A DNA stretch of 64,000 nt from Acanthosoma haemorrhoidale. Lineage: Eukaryota; Arthropoda; Insecta; Hemiptera; Acanthosomatidae. Position numbers and translations under genes: made by a program. Positions 48,389-59,690 of this stretch are shown piece by piece. Each line of letters starts with the position of its first letter. Position 1 is the first letter of the stretch. The notes under the pieces were generated by a model. It worked only from the letters and a program-made list of their open reading frames with translations. It had not been told where the DNA came from and made no database searches. The stretch spans positions 107,366,638 to 107,430,637 of the forward strand of contig OV884014.1 of the NCBI GenBank assembly GCA_930367205.1. Reading direction: 5' to 3'.

Positions 48389-50625
48389 GTAAGTTAAGAG
48401 TAATTTTTATTCAATATAAAATCACACTGTTTTTGAAGTTGTGAACGGAAATCATTAAAGTTCAAATTTAATTAATCTTATTAACTCGTTGGAAAATTCT
48501 GCCGACTATTTCCGGAATGCTAGTTAGTAGGAGAGAGGGAGCATAGTTCCCAGTCTAAAATATTATACGATTATTAATGGCTGCACTTTAAGTACTCACA
48601 TAGTTAAGAATTATTTTTGATGTAAATTCAGAATTTATAGCAGTTGATATAAATAATAATAATAATATATAGTTCATTATAGTGACGATGAGTATGTAAT
48701 CAAAAACGGATGAATCGTCTTCTGCACTTCAGTTATTACAACGAAATAATAATCCCGGATTATTGAATTTTATATTTCCGATCTGATGACTGTCCATTTT
48801 TAAGCGTACAGTATAAAGAGTAAGAGCTAACAGTCCTGCTGAGTAAAAAAAAGTGGTACTCTATTTTTTAAACTGTGAAATATTTCATAGATAGAAAGGT
48901 GTGGGAAGCATTGAAGGCTTTGTAGGACTTAATCAATGTTAAGTACACACCACTATCAAAGAATTTGTAAGGGGAGATTTTCCCTATCGCGTATTGGTAG
49001 TAACTCGAAGAGATAATTTGACTAATAGTGTTAGTTTAGTTGCGAACTGTTATTATCCAGTTACTTATTACCTCTAGGATTTTCGAAGGGATCCTTCGCG
49101 AACGACATGGAGTGAGTAATAAGCGTCATGGCAAAGGCACAGTGAGTTTTAAAGACAGGTCGCTAATAAAGAAACAATTGAGCTATTATCTGTATAAAGG
49201 ACTTATTATCGAATCTGTTAATTACTCCAAGTCGTTAGGCTATGGAAGACTTAATATTGAGTCGGCATTTAATAATAACTAAAGACATTAGCAACATTAC
49301 ATCTACTTAGTGAATTAAATATTTATTAGCTGTCGCTTTTCAATTATCTATTGCTATTCTTTTTTGCTGCCTTCAAGATTAAGAAATAAAAGCCAGTGAA
49401 TATCATTTAGCAGAGGCAGGTTGGCTAAATACAAGAGTGTGCACTTGTTAATTACGAGCTTACATCCTTTCCCCATGGCCCGCTACGTTGCTATGACCTG
49501 GAACGTAACAGTGGAAAAGTGGGCTAGGTAACAAAAATTCATGTTTAATGGGCGTTCAATTAGAATTATTTTCCAATGTTCTTCAAGCCACATAGAAATG
49601 TTAGCATTTGTAAATATAAATTTATAGGTGCTCACACGTTGGAGATAATCCCTACAAATCTATGGAAGTTTGAAATGAATTTAAATTAATAGATTACCTT
49701 GATAATTTTCCATTTATAATCAATTATAAAAATAGAGGAATGAATATTGTGAATTATCGGATCAGATCTGCGACAATAATCTCGATGGGCAATTGGAAAA
49801 ATTATAAGTTACCAGTAGATTCTTATTTCCAGTGACATATTAATCACTGCTTAACACCTTTGACTTAAATTTTATTTTAGTTTAGTCCTGAAATATTGGT
49901 ACGATTGAATTAGTCAGGTGTTATGTGTTGTAATCCTTTCAGCCACGTGAAGTAAATTTATCATCTATAGTTCAAATTGACATAACAGAGTTGTGTAAAG
50001 CGATTTGCATACAATAAATAAGACACTGACAAATGGCGAAATGTACACACGATTTAAAAGTAAAAACGGAGCTTATAATTACATACTTTTTTTAATGCAG
50101 CATATTTATGAAAGCGAACATATTTATTGTACTGTGTTTTTATTTTCCATTTATGAAGGCCAACTAGGCAATAGCTGCACCTATGAATCATGTCATCAGA
50201 AACTATTCACAATTTAGAATAGATTTGACAATTGAAATTAGAATAGCCTGCTCACAATCTTTCAATGAGTCGTTCGAATATTTTAATTTTCCGAAGATTT
50301 ATTGCACATAAATATACGCCGAATGCTATCACATTGACTAACAGACGTTTCACACAGGTAGTCTGTCATCGTGCTAAATCATCGAAAATTTAATTGTGCA
50401 AACCACTGTTTCCTATCTTAAATTCTTGACAATAAAAGCCTTTTTCGAGAAAACCAAGTCTTTATCCTATAAAACACAGATTTTCTCTTCATCAACTCAA
50501 ATTTCGACCAAATTCAGTGGAAAATTCCCTTTTAGACTACTAGTCTCTTATTTTTGAAAAATCTAGGAACCATAGTAGCAGCACATACTGTAGGGGTATT
50601 GAAAAATTCAAATTTCAGAATTAAC
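48389..50625. other. AT-rich non-coding stretch
   Basis: No supported gene. An 80-codon frame at 49040-49282 shows no recognised motif. No repeat was recognised. Confidence 0.45.
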
Positions 50626-51060
50626 CTTTTTTTTTTTTTTTTTTTTTTTCATAGCCCCCTTAAATTTACAGATAATTATAGATCCTAAGGCGAATCTATT
50701 TACAAATTATTTTTGTATTTCCTCTAGCATCGCTACATTATATACAGGTTTTGTTTTTTATATTATAAAAAATATATAATGAATAAACAAGTACAATGAT
50801 ATACATTGTACGTGACTGGACTAAACTGACTAATAAAGGTGATGGGGCTCACCTTTTTGATCAACCTTAAAACTAACTTACATACTAATTCTTAACCTAA
50901 TTTTTCCCCGGCAGTCTGTTACCATCGATGCGGGAGGGGTGGTGGGGTCACAGTGTTAAACACTGGGTTGGTTAGGTGCTGCAACGAGTCAAAAAACTTA
51001 ATGTGTCTCCGGCGGATGAACTCACCCCACGGCACACCAAGCAACGGGTGCAGGTCAGAA
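50626..51060 (-). mobile_element. non-LTR retroelement 3' end with long poly(A)
   Basis: A run of 20-odd T (50626-50649) on the plus strand is followed by 'catagcccccttaaattta' and ~400 bases ending in a G+C-rich segment with 'catcgatgcgggaggggtgg'. Read on the minus strand, this is a G+C-rich segment passing into an AT-rich UTR and then a pure poly(A) tail, the layout of a 5'-truncated LINE or a SINE. No ORF2 motif is present, so the family is not assigned. Its terminus differs from the other LINE tails in the window. Confidence 0.55.
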
Positions 51061-52039
51061 ATTTAACAACTTTTTCTCGAATATTTCTGTGAACTGTTTA
51101 AATTATAATCGAGAATGGGGAAAAAACAACATATTTTTCAATATAAAAATTCATATTTGGGAAACGGGTTCAGATTGAAAACTGCATCGTTTGACTCTAT
51201 TTTTGTATTTGGCGTTGCACTCACACTGGCGACACTGTTTGACTCGACGAGCCAAAAAACAATGCGATTTCTGGGAGAAATTATCAAATTGAGAGCGCAT
51301 CGTTTGAAGTACCTCCTCCCTCCTGTTGCATTAGATTTTTGAATTTGTATAAATAAAAAATAATTAATGCATATAGCTGGAATGAAATAAGCTATATTGA
51401 CGACAGACACTTACAGCAGGTCCCCATGCCAGTTTATTTTATTTTTACGAGAGCGATTTATGGTATTTTTTTTACAAACAAATTGTAAACTGGTATATTA
51501 TTGGCAAAAAATTAAGATAAGTATTTGCTACATGAGATAGTAAAGAGTAACAAAACTATTTGAATGGTTGTTTGTAATTGTAGTCGAGCCACTTAAGTGC
51601 AAATGTCATAACACACTGTGCCCTATCAAATAAAAGATTAAATTAAAGCCAGGGCCACAAAAGCGAAGGTTGTCGCCTTAGTTGGTATGTGGGGCGGCTT
51701 ATTTCGCTTTTTAATTTAGAACTTATTGGTCCTCATGTGGCTCAATGAACAGCGACCTCATCCATTCTGAAGAATCTTTGGGCGAGTCAGGGTCTCTGTT
51801 ATAAATAAAGGAATTAAGTAATGACCACAATTTAGTTTTAGCATCCCCATACGAAATATTATGCGTAATCCCGTACAATTTCGAGAGTTAGATATTAATG
51901 TGGATTCTCTGTAAAAAAAATTTAGCAGTTATTCATCTGTTACATTACTAGTATTTCCATTGGTGTTGTAAATTTAGTGATGTATACTGTCAGTAATAGG
52001 AAAAACACTATTTATTCATTTATTTTATTTATAAATGTT
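51061..52039. other. non-coding stretch
   Basis: Frames around 51115-51410 are open on both strands but unrecognised. Nothing else is evident. Confidence 0.4.
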
Positions 52040-52300
52040 TCACTTTGTCCGGATTCGAGCCGGAAGCTGTGGTGGTTTATGAGCCGGTGGGTTAGAATTG
52101 GAATCCTAAAATTGGAATAAGCGAAACTAATAATAAACTATAAATAAAATAAAATAATAGGCAGTAGAGATGTCATTATTATTAGCAAGGAAATTATAAT
52201 ATGTTTAAAGATAGGAATTCCTAATTTAAATTATTGACTGATAATATTTTGAGAATAGATTTTATATAATCTTAGTTTATCACTTTTGGTGAACTCATTC
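52040..52300 (+). repeat. dispersed repeat with G+C-rich head and AT-rich tail
   Basis: The head holds CCGG-attcgag-CCGG, which includes a degenerate B-box-like GGATTCGAGCC. The tail reads 'tatgtttaaagatagg', 'taatttaaattattga' and 'ataatcttagttta', matching 35048-35130. No coding content. Confidence 0.5.
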
Positions 52301-54352
52301 ATGAAGTCACTCCTCAAACTAAAAATACGCATTTATCATATAATGATATAATTAACTAAAAGTAAAATTGAAACAAGAAAATGTTTAGTTAGAATATACA
52401 TAATTCCTTGACCTAAAATTGTTAATTAAATGGTTGCACTCATGTATCTAGGTTAGGTAACTTACTGGGTTTTGTCTACACCCAGACATTGTGTCCTATA
52501 AAACACTATCTATAACCACTGCCTCACATGTAGGACTGGGGTGCTCTGCTCTCGTATTTGTGCTATCTGAGGCTCGCATCGATGTGAAAATAAATTTCAA
52601 TTAAAAAATAAAAACGTTATTTAGGCCGAAATAAACCCAAACAACTAAACTTTCTAAAGAAAAGTATTTTATTTTTACTGAACCTAAACTGGAGTTAGTT
52701 TTGGTTAGTACTGCCACAGGCAATGAATTGTTCTAATGGGCAGCTACAGATATATAAAGCGGATACACGAAGGGTCGCCATTGTCCTACCACGGCATATG
52801 GCCCTTATTGTTTCCTTCGTCTTCTTTTAATCCCTGGTCTGCGGCAGATGTCCTTACGGCACAGCTAATAATTAATATGAATGCGGACACCATTATCCGC
52901 ATATGCTGTCTTTATTCCGAGGCCATCCCAACTTTTTCACTAACTTTTTAATTACAGGAACTCGCCGCCAGTTGATAACCGCAAGAAAGAGCTTTCACTT
53001 TCCAACTTGTATTGAGGAATCCTCTCTGCTGAGGATCGCGGTATTCAAAATTATCCTTCAAAGTCCGAAACGTGTCTATTTCCCAACTTCATGTACCTAC
53101 TTGTATTTTAAGTTGGCGCTCGCTAATTCTCATGTGGGTTAGAATCTTGATTGAGGCCTGGAACATTGTTATAGTCAATATAGAACTGTTTGAACCAACC
53201 TTATTTCGATCACCTTCCGCCCCATAAATTACTTGCCAGTCAATCCTCTTTTTTAGTAGTTTCTTTAAATAGTTCAAATCAAAATCTATTGTTGTCATGT
53301 TCTAGCTGCAATAAACAAGAGTAAATAAAACGGTGGCATTACATAACTGAAGAAACGATTATTCAATTTATGCAATGTAACAAATTATATTAATTATAAA
53401 AAATAATCAAATAAGAATTTGACCGGGCAATCTTTCTGGTCAAGTTACAGCATAACAGCCATGGACGATAAAACTTTTTTTTAATATGATTTATTATACT
53501 GATACTGATTGTTTCTAAAATAAAGTCCGCAATAGTAAGACCAATAAAGATTTTCTTCTTCAGTGTAACATGGCGATTATTTACATTTCTAAGCTTAAAC
53601 ATACTTAAATATTCTCAATGTCTCAGACTCCAAGTCATTTGATTTCATGGAAGGATGAATACATCTGTCGACCCAAACAATTATATAATATTTGATGCAT
53701 AGGTAAATGGATAAAAATAAATAAAATTTGAGCTGAGTACAGTTAAAATATAAGCCAGGCAGACAACACTTGAAATATTGGTATAAATATTTTCGGAACG
53801 TTCGGTAATAATTTATATTCCAAATTGATCAACGATTTATCGTGCGTTAGTTTTTGACCTGTGAGTGACTGTTGCTATTGGGTCAGCACGACTTCTCGTC
53901 TTATCGTTTATTGAAATTAATCGGTCTGGCGTCTGCATCTAGTTTAATTCGTATGTTGAGTTTGACGGTTAAGTATGTTACTTATGTAGTAAGTGGGCGG
54001 TATGTTCTGTTATGTATTCTTACATCTATGCGATCTATATATCTATGTGATCAACGGTGAGGGTTGGGAATTTTATTAATCTGTTATTAAAAAGTGATTT
54101 GTCATTACATAATCTGTTCAGTAGACGTGGCTATTGAGTATGCAAGTATGTAATTCCCTTTAGAAGGCATTTGTTCATGATTCTTTAATGTTTATTTATG
54201 CGTGTTTATATATTTAATTCTATAGCTCTGGTTTATTACCAAGAGTAAAATGCCACAGCTTGAATTGGGCAATGACTAACCAAATACACGTTTCAATAAT
54301 TTAAGATAAAGAAAAACAATAATACCTGAAATAAACTCGATTTTGCGAAAGT
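52301..54352. other. non-coding stretch
   Basis: No gene supported. Frames at 52736-53142 are unrecognised. The sequence is AT-rich without repeats I could place. Confidence 0.4.
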
Positions 54353-54797
54353 CCACCAATTATTTATTAAACGTAATTCGAATAAACAAATCAATGCTGT
54401 GAATCTATTACAAAAATCTTTTAAGGACTATTGTAGCGCTATACCAACCTGACGCTGATAAGCCAGCCAATTCTAAAGCGTCTCTGATAAATCCGAAAAC
54501 TACGTTATATATATATATATATATATATCTTGGGTCTACTGGTGATCTTAAGTAACAAATAAACCTTAGCTCGACAGCCTGATGAATATCAAGCAAATAA
54601 ATGTGATAGGCGTTAAAGTGCCTGGACGGAAAGGAGTGGATTAAAACAGAAAAGAGCGTTACCCTCCACCACAAAAAAAAAAAAAAGTCGGCAAAATTAA
54701 GGTTTCATTGGTGCTTGGCGCGCTCTGCAATTCTTCAGGTCTTTTACAAGACACAGCCGGCCACCCCTACTTGTTCAGAATCCAGCATAGGGATACT
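54353..54797. repeat. left arm of a large inverted repeat
   Basis: Matches the reverse complement of 55314-55745 over its whole ~445 bp, from 'ccaccaattatttattaaac' to 'agaatccagcataggg'. Both arms contain a (TA)n run (54510-54528 here), an oligo-A/T run of different length, and 'gacgctgataagccagccaa'. Differences are scattered substitutions and small indels. An open frame across both arms is a by-product of the duplication; its peptide is not recognised. Confidence 0.9.
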
Positions 54798-55134
54798 GGG
54801 AAGCTGTGCAACAAAGGGGAAGGTACAAAGATCAGCTCAAGCCACGCCCACCTGACAGCGCCACCCCCCGTGACAAATCTGTCTAGGGGCTTTAATGGAT
54901 CTTGTGGCCAGTGAAGTCACTACTCAGTTTGAACGTATCTATTAGGCAATGGCCTTACAATCCCTGGTTCTCAACTTAACCTTTACACAGTACAATACGT
55001 TTATCGTTACGGCTGATAACAGTATTATTGGTTTGTTTTAATGGCCCAAACACGTCGTACATATTATTAATCGACATCTGCTTCAATTCCATGCCCAAAT
55101 TAACATAATAGCAAAATATACATTTAATACGAAT
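54798..55134. other. spacer of the inverted repeat, left part
   Basis: The first ~110 bases are G+C-rich ('gccacgcccacctgacagcg') without a recognised identity; the rest is AT-rich and continues into a LINE tail. Confidence 0.5.
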
Positions 55135-55225
55135 GATGAATTGTAAATATGGTATGAATGAAAACACTTATCTCAATTATTTATTGCCTATTAAGTAGGC
55201 AGATTGTAATTTCATCATAATAAAG
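55135..55225 (+). mobile_element. LINE 3'-terminal fragment in the hairpin spacer
   Basis: 'gatgaattgtaaatatggta' to 'ggcagattgtaatttcatc', with AATAAA at 55219-55224. Almost identical to 16600-16692. It sits between the two inverted arms. Confidence 0.7.
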
Positions 55226-55313
55226 TAACTAAGGTTTTAGAATAATTACTAATTTCATTTATTAATGACCCGTGGGGTTTCATTGTATTTTTAGCATTGT
55301 CAAGGTATCAAAT

Positions 55314-55745
55314 AGTATCCTTATGTTGGATTCTGAACAAGTAGGGGTGGCTGTGTCTTGTAAAAGACCTGAAGAATTGCAGAGCGCGCAAAGCACCAAT
55401 GAAACCTTAATTTTGCCGACTTTTTTTTTTCGTGGGGGAGGGTAACGCCCTTTTCTGTTTTAATCCACTCCTTTCCATCCGGGCACTTCAACGCCTATCA
55501 CATTTAATTGCTTCATATTCATCAAGTTGCAGAGCTAAGGTTTATTTGTTACTTAAGATCACCAGTAGACCCAAGATATATATATATATATAACGTAGTT
55601 TTCGGATTTATCAGAGACGCTTTAGAATTGGCTGGCTTATCAGCGTCAGGTTGGTATAGCGCTACAATAGTCGTTAAAAGATTTTTGTAATAGATACACG
55701 GCATTGATTTGTTTATTCGAATTACGTTTAATAAATAATTGGTGG
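55314..55745. repeat. right arm of the large inverted repeat
   Basis: Reverse complement of 54353-54797, from 'agtatccttatgttggattc' to 'aataaataattggtgg'. The arms are separated by 516 bp. A pair of opposite insertions of one element, or one fold-back type element, would give this arrangement. Confidence 0.9.
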
Positions 55746-57249
55746 AGTTAAAGTTTCAAACACGATGTCAATGACAGATTTAATGAGCACGACGAGATCA
55801 TCAATTTATACTATAGTAAAGATTATCTTTGATTGGACAATTACAAATCGCTTGTACTGCATTATTAATTGGGATGTAGGAATTCAATAATACTCATGAA
55901 AAACCAAAGTTATCAATGACAGTCATGTTTTTGCGTTGATGACTATGGTTTTTAGGTCTTACTGACACTTAATACAACAAAGAGCACTCTCTTTGTGAAA
56001 TGTCATATATCTAAGCTCTCTAGATGAATCAGAGGTTGTGTCAAAAAAACAGATGAATGACATACTGAAAAAATTACTCCCCATCAAATATAGGCTAATT
56101 AATTGTTATTGATACAAATACACATTTTTTCTACAATTCTGAGTACGGTACATCATGTACATCTGAGTACATCTTGAATTGTTTGTCAAATTTGATCCTT
56201 TTCTTCCCTTTGCACTTTCTAGCGTAGGGATGCTTCGTCGCTTCTCTGTCCTTCCCACCTCTTCCATTTCCTCCATGGGTGCTTTTCTCACTTTTTCAGT
56301 CCGAAGTCCAAATGTCCAAACCATTTCAGTTGTTGTTTTCCCCAGACTTTCTTCAGAACTCACGTTTCCCAGCCACTCGCTGGAGGTACTTCATTACAAT
56401 CTATCTGCTTGCTTGTCCGTCTAAAATCACCCAGCTCCCTGTTGGACATGACAGAGTGTGGAAATCGTCTCCAGGGTTCTTAAGCGATGAGACTTGAGCT
56501 GGACCCCCCCCCCCCGCACATACCCTTTTACTGAGCACTGTAATGGTAGATTTATGACTTGATTGCAGAAGTGATTAGAGAGAGGATAGTGTGGCCGGAC
56601 ACCGGACCTCGAGTGCCATTAACGGCAGGACACTGGATATGTGCCGCCTATAAATTTGCGAAGGGTGCGGGACCCAATCTGTCCTCAGTGCTAATGTGCT
56701 CTATAAGTGATTTGTTAGCGACCCCATGGGAGGGTATTGTATGTTCTTCAAAGCCTGCCTGTGGCCAAGTTGTTGTCGGGGAGCCTCAATTTCATTATAT
56801 CTTCTATAATGGATTACTTAGCTCTTAAATGTCTTATTCATTATTTTTTGTTCGTAATATAACTTCGTCAATGCACCATAAATAACGAGATACATTCACT
56901 TCAGAAAAATTTTACAAAAAACTTCTTTAAAACTTTACTATAGCATGTAATTGCTCCATGCCTTAGATACTAGCTGTAAGATAATTCAAATATATTTAAA
57001 AATTTTCAGTAAGAATATAAATTATATTCTAGTACATTGAAGAAATAAAAATGAAATCAATCATGTGTTCTACTTTATCACCAATTTAGTTCACTGTAGG
57101 CTATGAAGCCTTTAACTGTTTAAAGTAATCATTGATTAAAATCTGCTTCCGAATGGCCATTTTTACAAATATTATTAACGCCTACAAATATTATTAAAAG
57201 TAACTAGTCCTATGCCTCTTTTCACAAAGGCATCTCTTCTTAACATCAG
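55746..57249. other. non-coding stretch
   Basis: An 89-codon frame at 56559-56828 is preceded by an acceptor-like 'gacttgattgcag', but its product is unrecognised and no donor is evident. A C12 run lies at 56504-56515. Confidence 0.4.
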
Positions 57250-57313
57250 TTTTTTTTTCTTTTTTCTTTTCTTCCGCTTTTCTGAGGACGATTCCTCGCA
57301 CGGGGTTTACCCC
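57250..57313 (-). mobile_element. mini-SINE-like element, diverged copy
   Basis: On the minus strand: GGGGTAAACCCCGTGCGAGG, then CCTCAGAAAAGCGG, then an A-rich tail (T-rich on the plus strand at 57251-57273). It has the same order of blocks as 63472-63516 (GGGTTAAGCCCG, GAGGCTCAGCCTCAGG, poly(A)). The target duplication is not evident. Confidence 0.45.
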
Positions 57314-59295
57314 ACAATCACGCATGCCACTACGTCACCTGTGGTGCGCGTATTATGGTGCTAAGGGATTGTTGTTGCACCGGTCAACGCACCTTGGTTT
57401 ATTCTCTAAAACTGTCTTTATTTCTACAAAAGATATAATATAATATATTAGGTTAAAATATTATATGCATTTTTTTTATTAATCAGTATAACCTGCGCAA
57501 ATAGTCTATACTTCATCCTTGTCCAGTCAGAAGTTGGCTATATTTATCATTTTGGATTTATCAGTCGTTATTCTATTCATTATATGTACTCGTACATTCC
57601 GTCATTTTATCCATTCTCAGTTCTACTTTTCCGAAGACTTTTTGAATTACCCTGGAGGTACTTTATTATGTATTTATATTATATATGATACAATGAGTGA
57701 GAGAGCTGTAGACTAGGGCATAATACTGGCTAGTGCCAGAACATTGGGTGGGTGGGTCAATAGAGATCTTGAGTCCATTGCCGCTGGATTGTAGACGGGC
57801 CATTGGTCTTTCATTGAAATGATAGATTCACTTTTAGGGAAATGTCTCGTCTAGGAGAAGAGATTCTGAAAATAGAGACTTGAGTGGGTTTGGCCGACGC
57901 CCTCGTCAATCGATTTCATGTTTCATGTTTCATGTTTGCTGCCAGACGATACGTGACAGTTCGGGTGGTGGTTCCTCCGGATAAGGCAGCTAATCCACGG
58001 AACCACTGGGCTCGGGTAGCAAAGGAAATCCAAAACGACTACCCCCCCCCTAGAGTTGCAGCCGCTAACTAGCCCAGTAATTAGACCAAAGAGGTAGGGT
58101 TGTATGTGTGAAGTGCGACCCCTCGTTAGTGAACGATAATCACAGGCTTTTGGTCCCTTTGGTCTATCCTATGCCTCCTTTCTGGATGTCTAAAGGCACG
58201 CTAATAACCTGAGGGCTATTTCGCCTGTATGCACCTATGTGTGTGTAACTGAGGCTATTTCTGCCTCCCTCTGTTGCAACTGTTCACAATTATTTTCTAC
58301 CTCCTTGCACTGAGCCAAATCAAACAAATACAGTCAGTATAAGCCAAAAGTAGCCATAATGTATATATGTATAAGTAGCTCGATAGTATGTGGTAGGCCT
58401 TACAATACAAATCTGACTTCTCTTCAGAATCACTATGGTGTAAAGAATCTTTGCATATCTCAATCTTGGCTCCATTGCTCAATGCTTGACTAAAAACAAA
58501 AAATGATCGTTTCCTAAAAAATATTGGCTTATATTTTCAAAAAGATGAGTACAATAAAGAAATTTATAATATATACAGAGCTTATATTTGGGGAAGGGAA
58601 GAGTTACTAGGTGCAGTTCAATAAATGGCTGGCTATATAAAAATAATTTTTGACTTTGGTAGCAGAATTCTCCAGACCACTGAATACTTTGAAGAAATAA
58701 TAAAAGGTGTCTTCTAATTTATCTTTCTACTAAACGTTTTATTTGGGGAGTTCAAGACATATTTCTCAATAAATTGTAGTTTATAAGAAAACAATTAATG
58801 GTTACTAAAATAAAAAATTTACAATTTACCTGCTTAGATTTTGTGAACGATGAAGGACTTAGTGCCAATCAGTGTCGTGCCCAATCTACCTGTTTTGTTT
58901 TTTGCGATACTTTTTGATAGCTATGAATAAATTTGCGTCTATAAGAAATAGAACTCTTGTTTGTTGACAAGATAAGTTTGGGCTTTGATGGCTGATATCT
59001 TGAAAATGGTTATTAATAGGAAAAAGTTTATGGTAATAAAACCTTTAAAAAACTGTCCCATTAGTTATCAAACATTGCTATGGAAAATGACTAACTCTTT
59101 CTCTGTGGAAAACCATAATTGCAGTGGTTAAGAAATAAATAGAAGTTTAGTCGTGTTAGTGTAGCTGCGTCAAACCTCCCTTAGTAGGGAATGGTCAGTC
59201 CCTGAGTGATGTCTATCTTATTTATAATTGTTATTAATATATTATATTATACTATAAAGTGAGATGTTCATTTTCTATTCTCTCTGTTGGTTTAG
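57314..59295. other. non-coding stretch, possibly intronic
   Basis: A frame at 57884-58072 has a G+C-rich 3' half and three 'ttcatgt' repeats but no recognised domain. If the exon at 59296 is real, this stretch may be intron. No other feature was recognised. Confidence 0.4.
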
Positions 59296-59341
59296 CATCT
59301 CTGAAGAGCCCGCGGAGAAGCAGTTGAAGACTTCCGACTGA
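59296..59341 (+). CDS. probable terminal exon of an unidentified gene
   Basis: 'ttctattctctctgttggtttag' is a strong polypyrimidine tract and acceptor (AG at 59294-59295). The next 46 bases are G+C-rich and encode ISEEPAEKQLKTSD followed by TGA, if one base (C) completes a split codon. An alternative phase gives SLKSPRRSS and a stop. The following ~350 bases look like a 3'UTR. I do not recognise the peptide. No preceding exon is firmly identified, so orientation and existence rest on splice, composition and UTR signals together. Confidence 0.4.
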
Positions 59342-59690
59342 CGGCACCTCGGCCGGTGAGACGACCTCCCCGATCTGCGCCCTGTCCCTGGACAACGGGC
59401 CACCCTACACTGTACATACTCACATGGGTACTTACATATTTAAATATATGTTCATGTATATAAACATACGTGTCTACATAAGTGTAAGCTAAGTGATTGT
59501 AATTGTAAATATTTATATCGCAATGAACACTCAACGATGTTCTCAGCTCTGCAAATGTCGGAGCACAGGATGAATTATTTTTGCACAGAAATAATTTATT
59601 ATTAATAACATTTATTTACTGTATAGTTAACTATTTATAGGAGCTTATATAAATAAGATTAATGTGAATAATAATTATAATAAAATGATT
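59342..59690 (+). other. 3'UTR-like stretch with Pumilio motifs
   Basis: After the putative stop, a G+C-rich ~70 bases pass into AT-rich sequence with an AATAAA at 59679-59684. Three matches to the Pumilio consensus TGTANATA lie close together in the same orientation. Confidence 0.4.
59411..59511 (+). promoter_or_regulatory. cluster of three Pumilio-type motifs
   Basis: TGTACATA (59411-59418), TGTATATA (59455-59462) and TGTAAATA (59504-59511) all fit TGTANATA, spaced 44 and 49 bases. In AT-rich DNA single matches are common; three in 101 bases on one strand is less so. Confidence 0.4.

Noticed and set aside
54408..55690. A conserved protein encoded in both inverted arms
   Set aside because: The same peptide appears twice because the DNA is an inverted duplication; it contains a (TA)n-encoded Tyr-Ile run and has no independent support.
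56559..56828. 89-codon frame behind an acceptor-like 'gattgcag'
   Set aside because: No polypyrimidine tract of note, no donor, and an unrecognised product.
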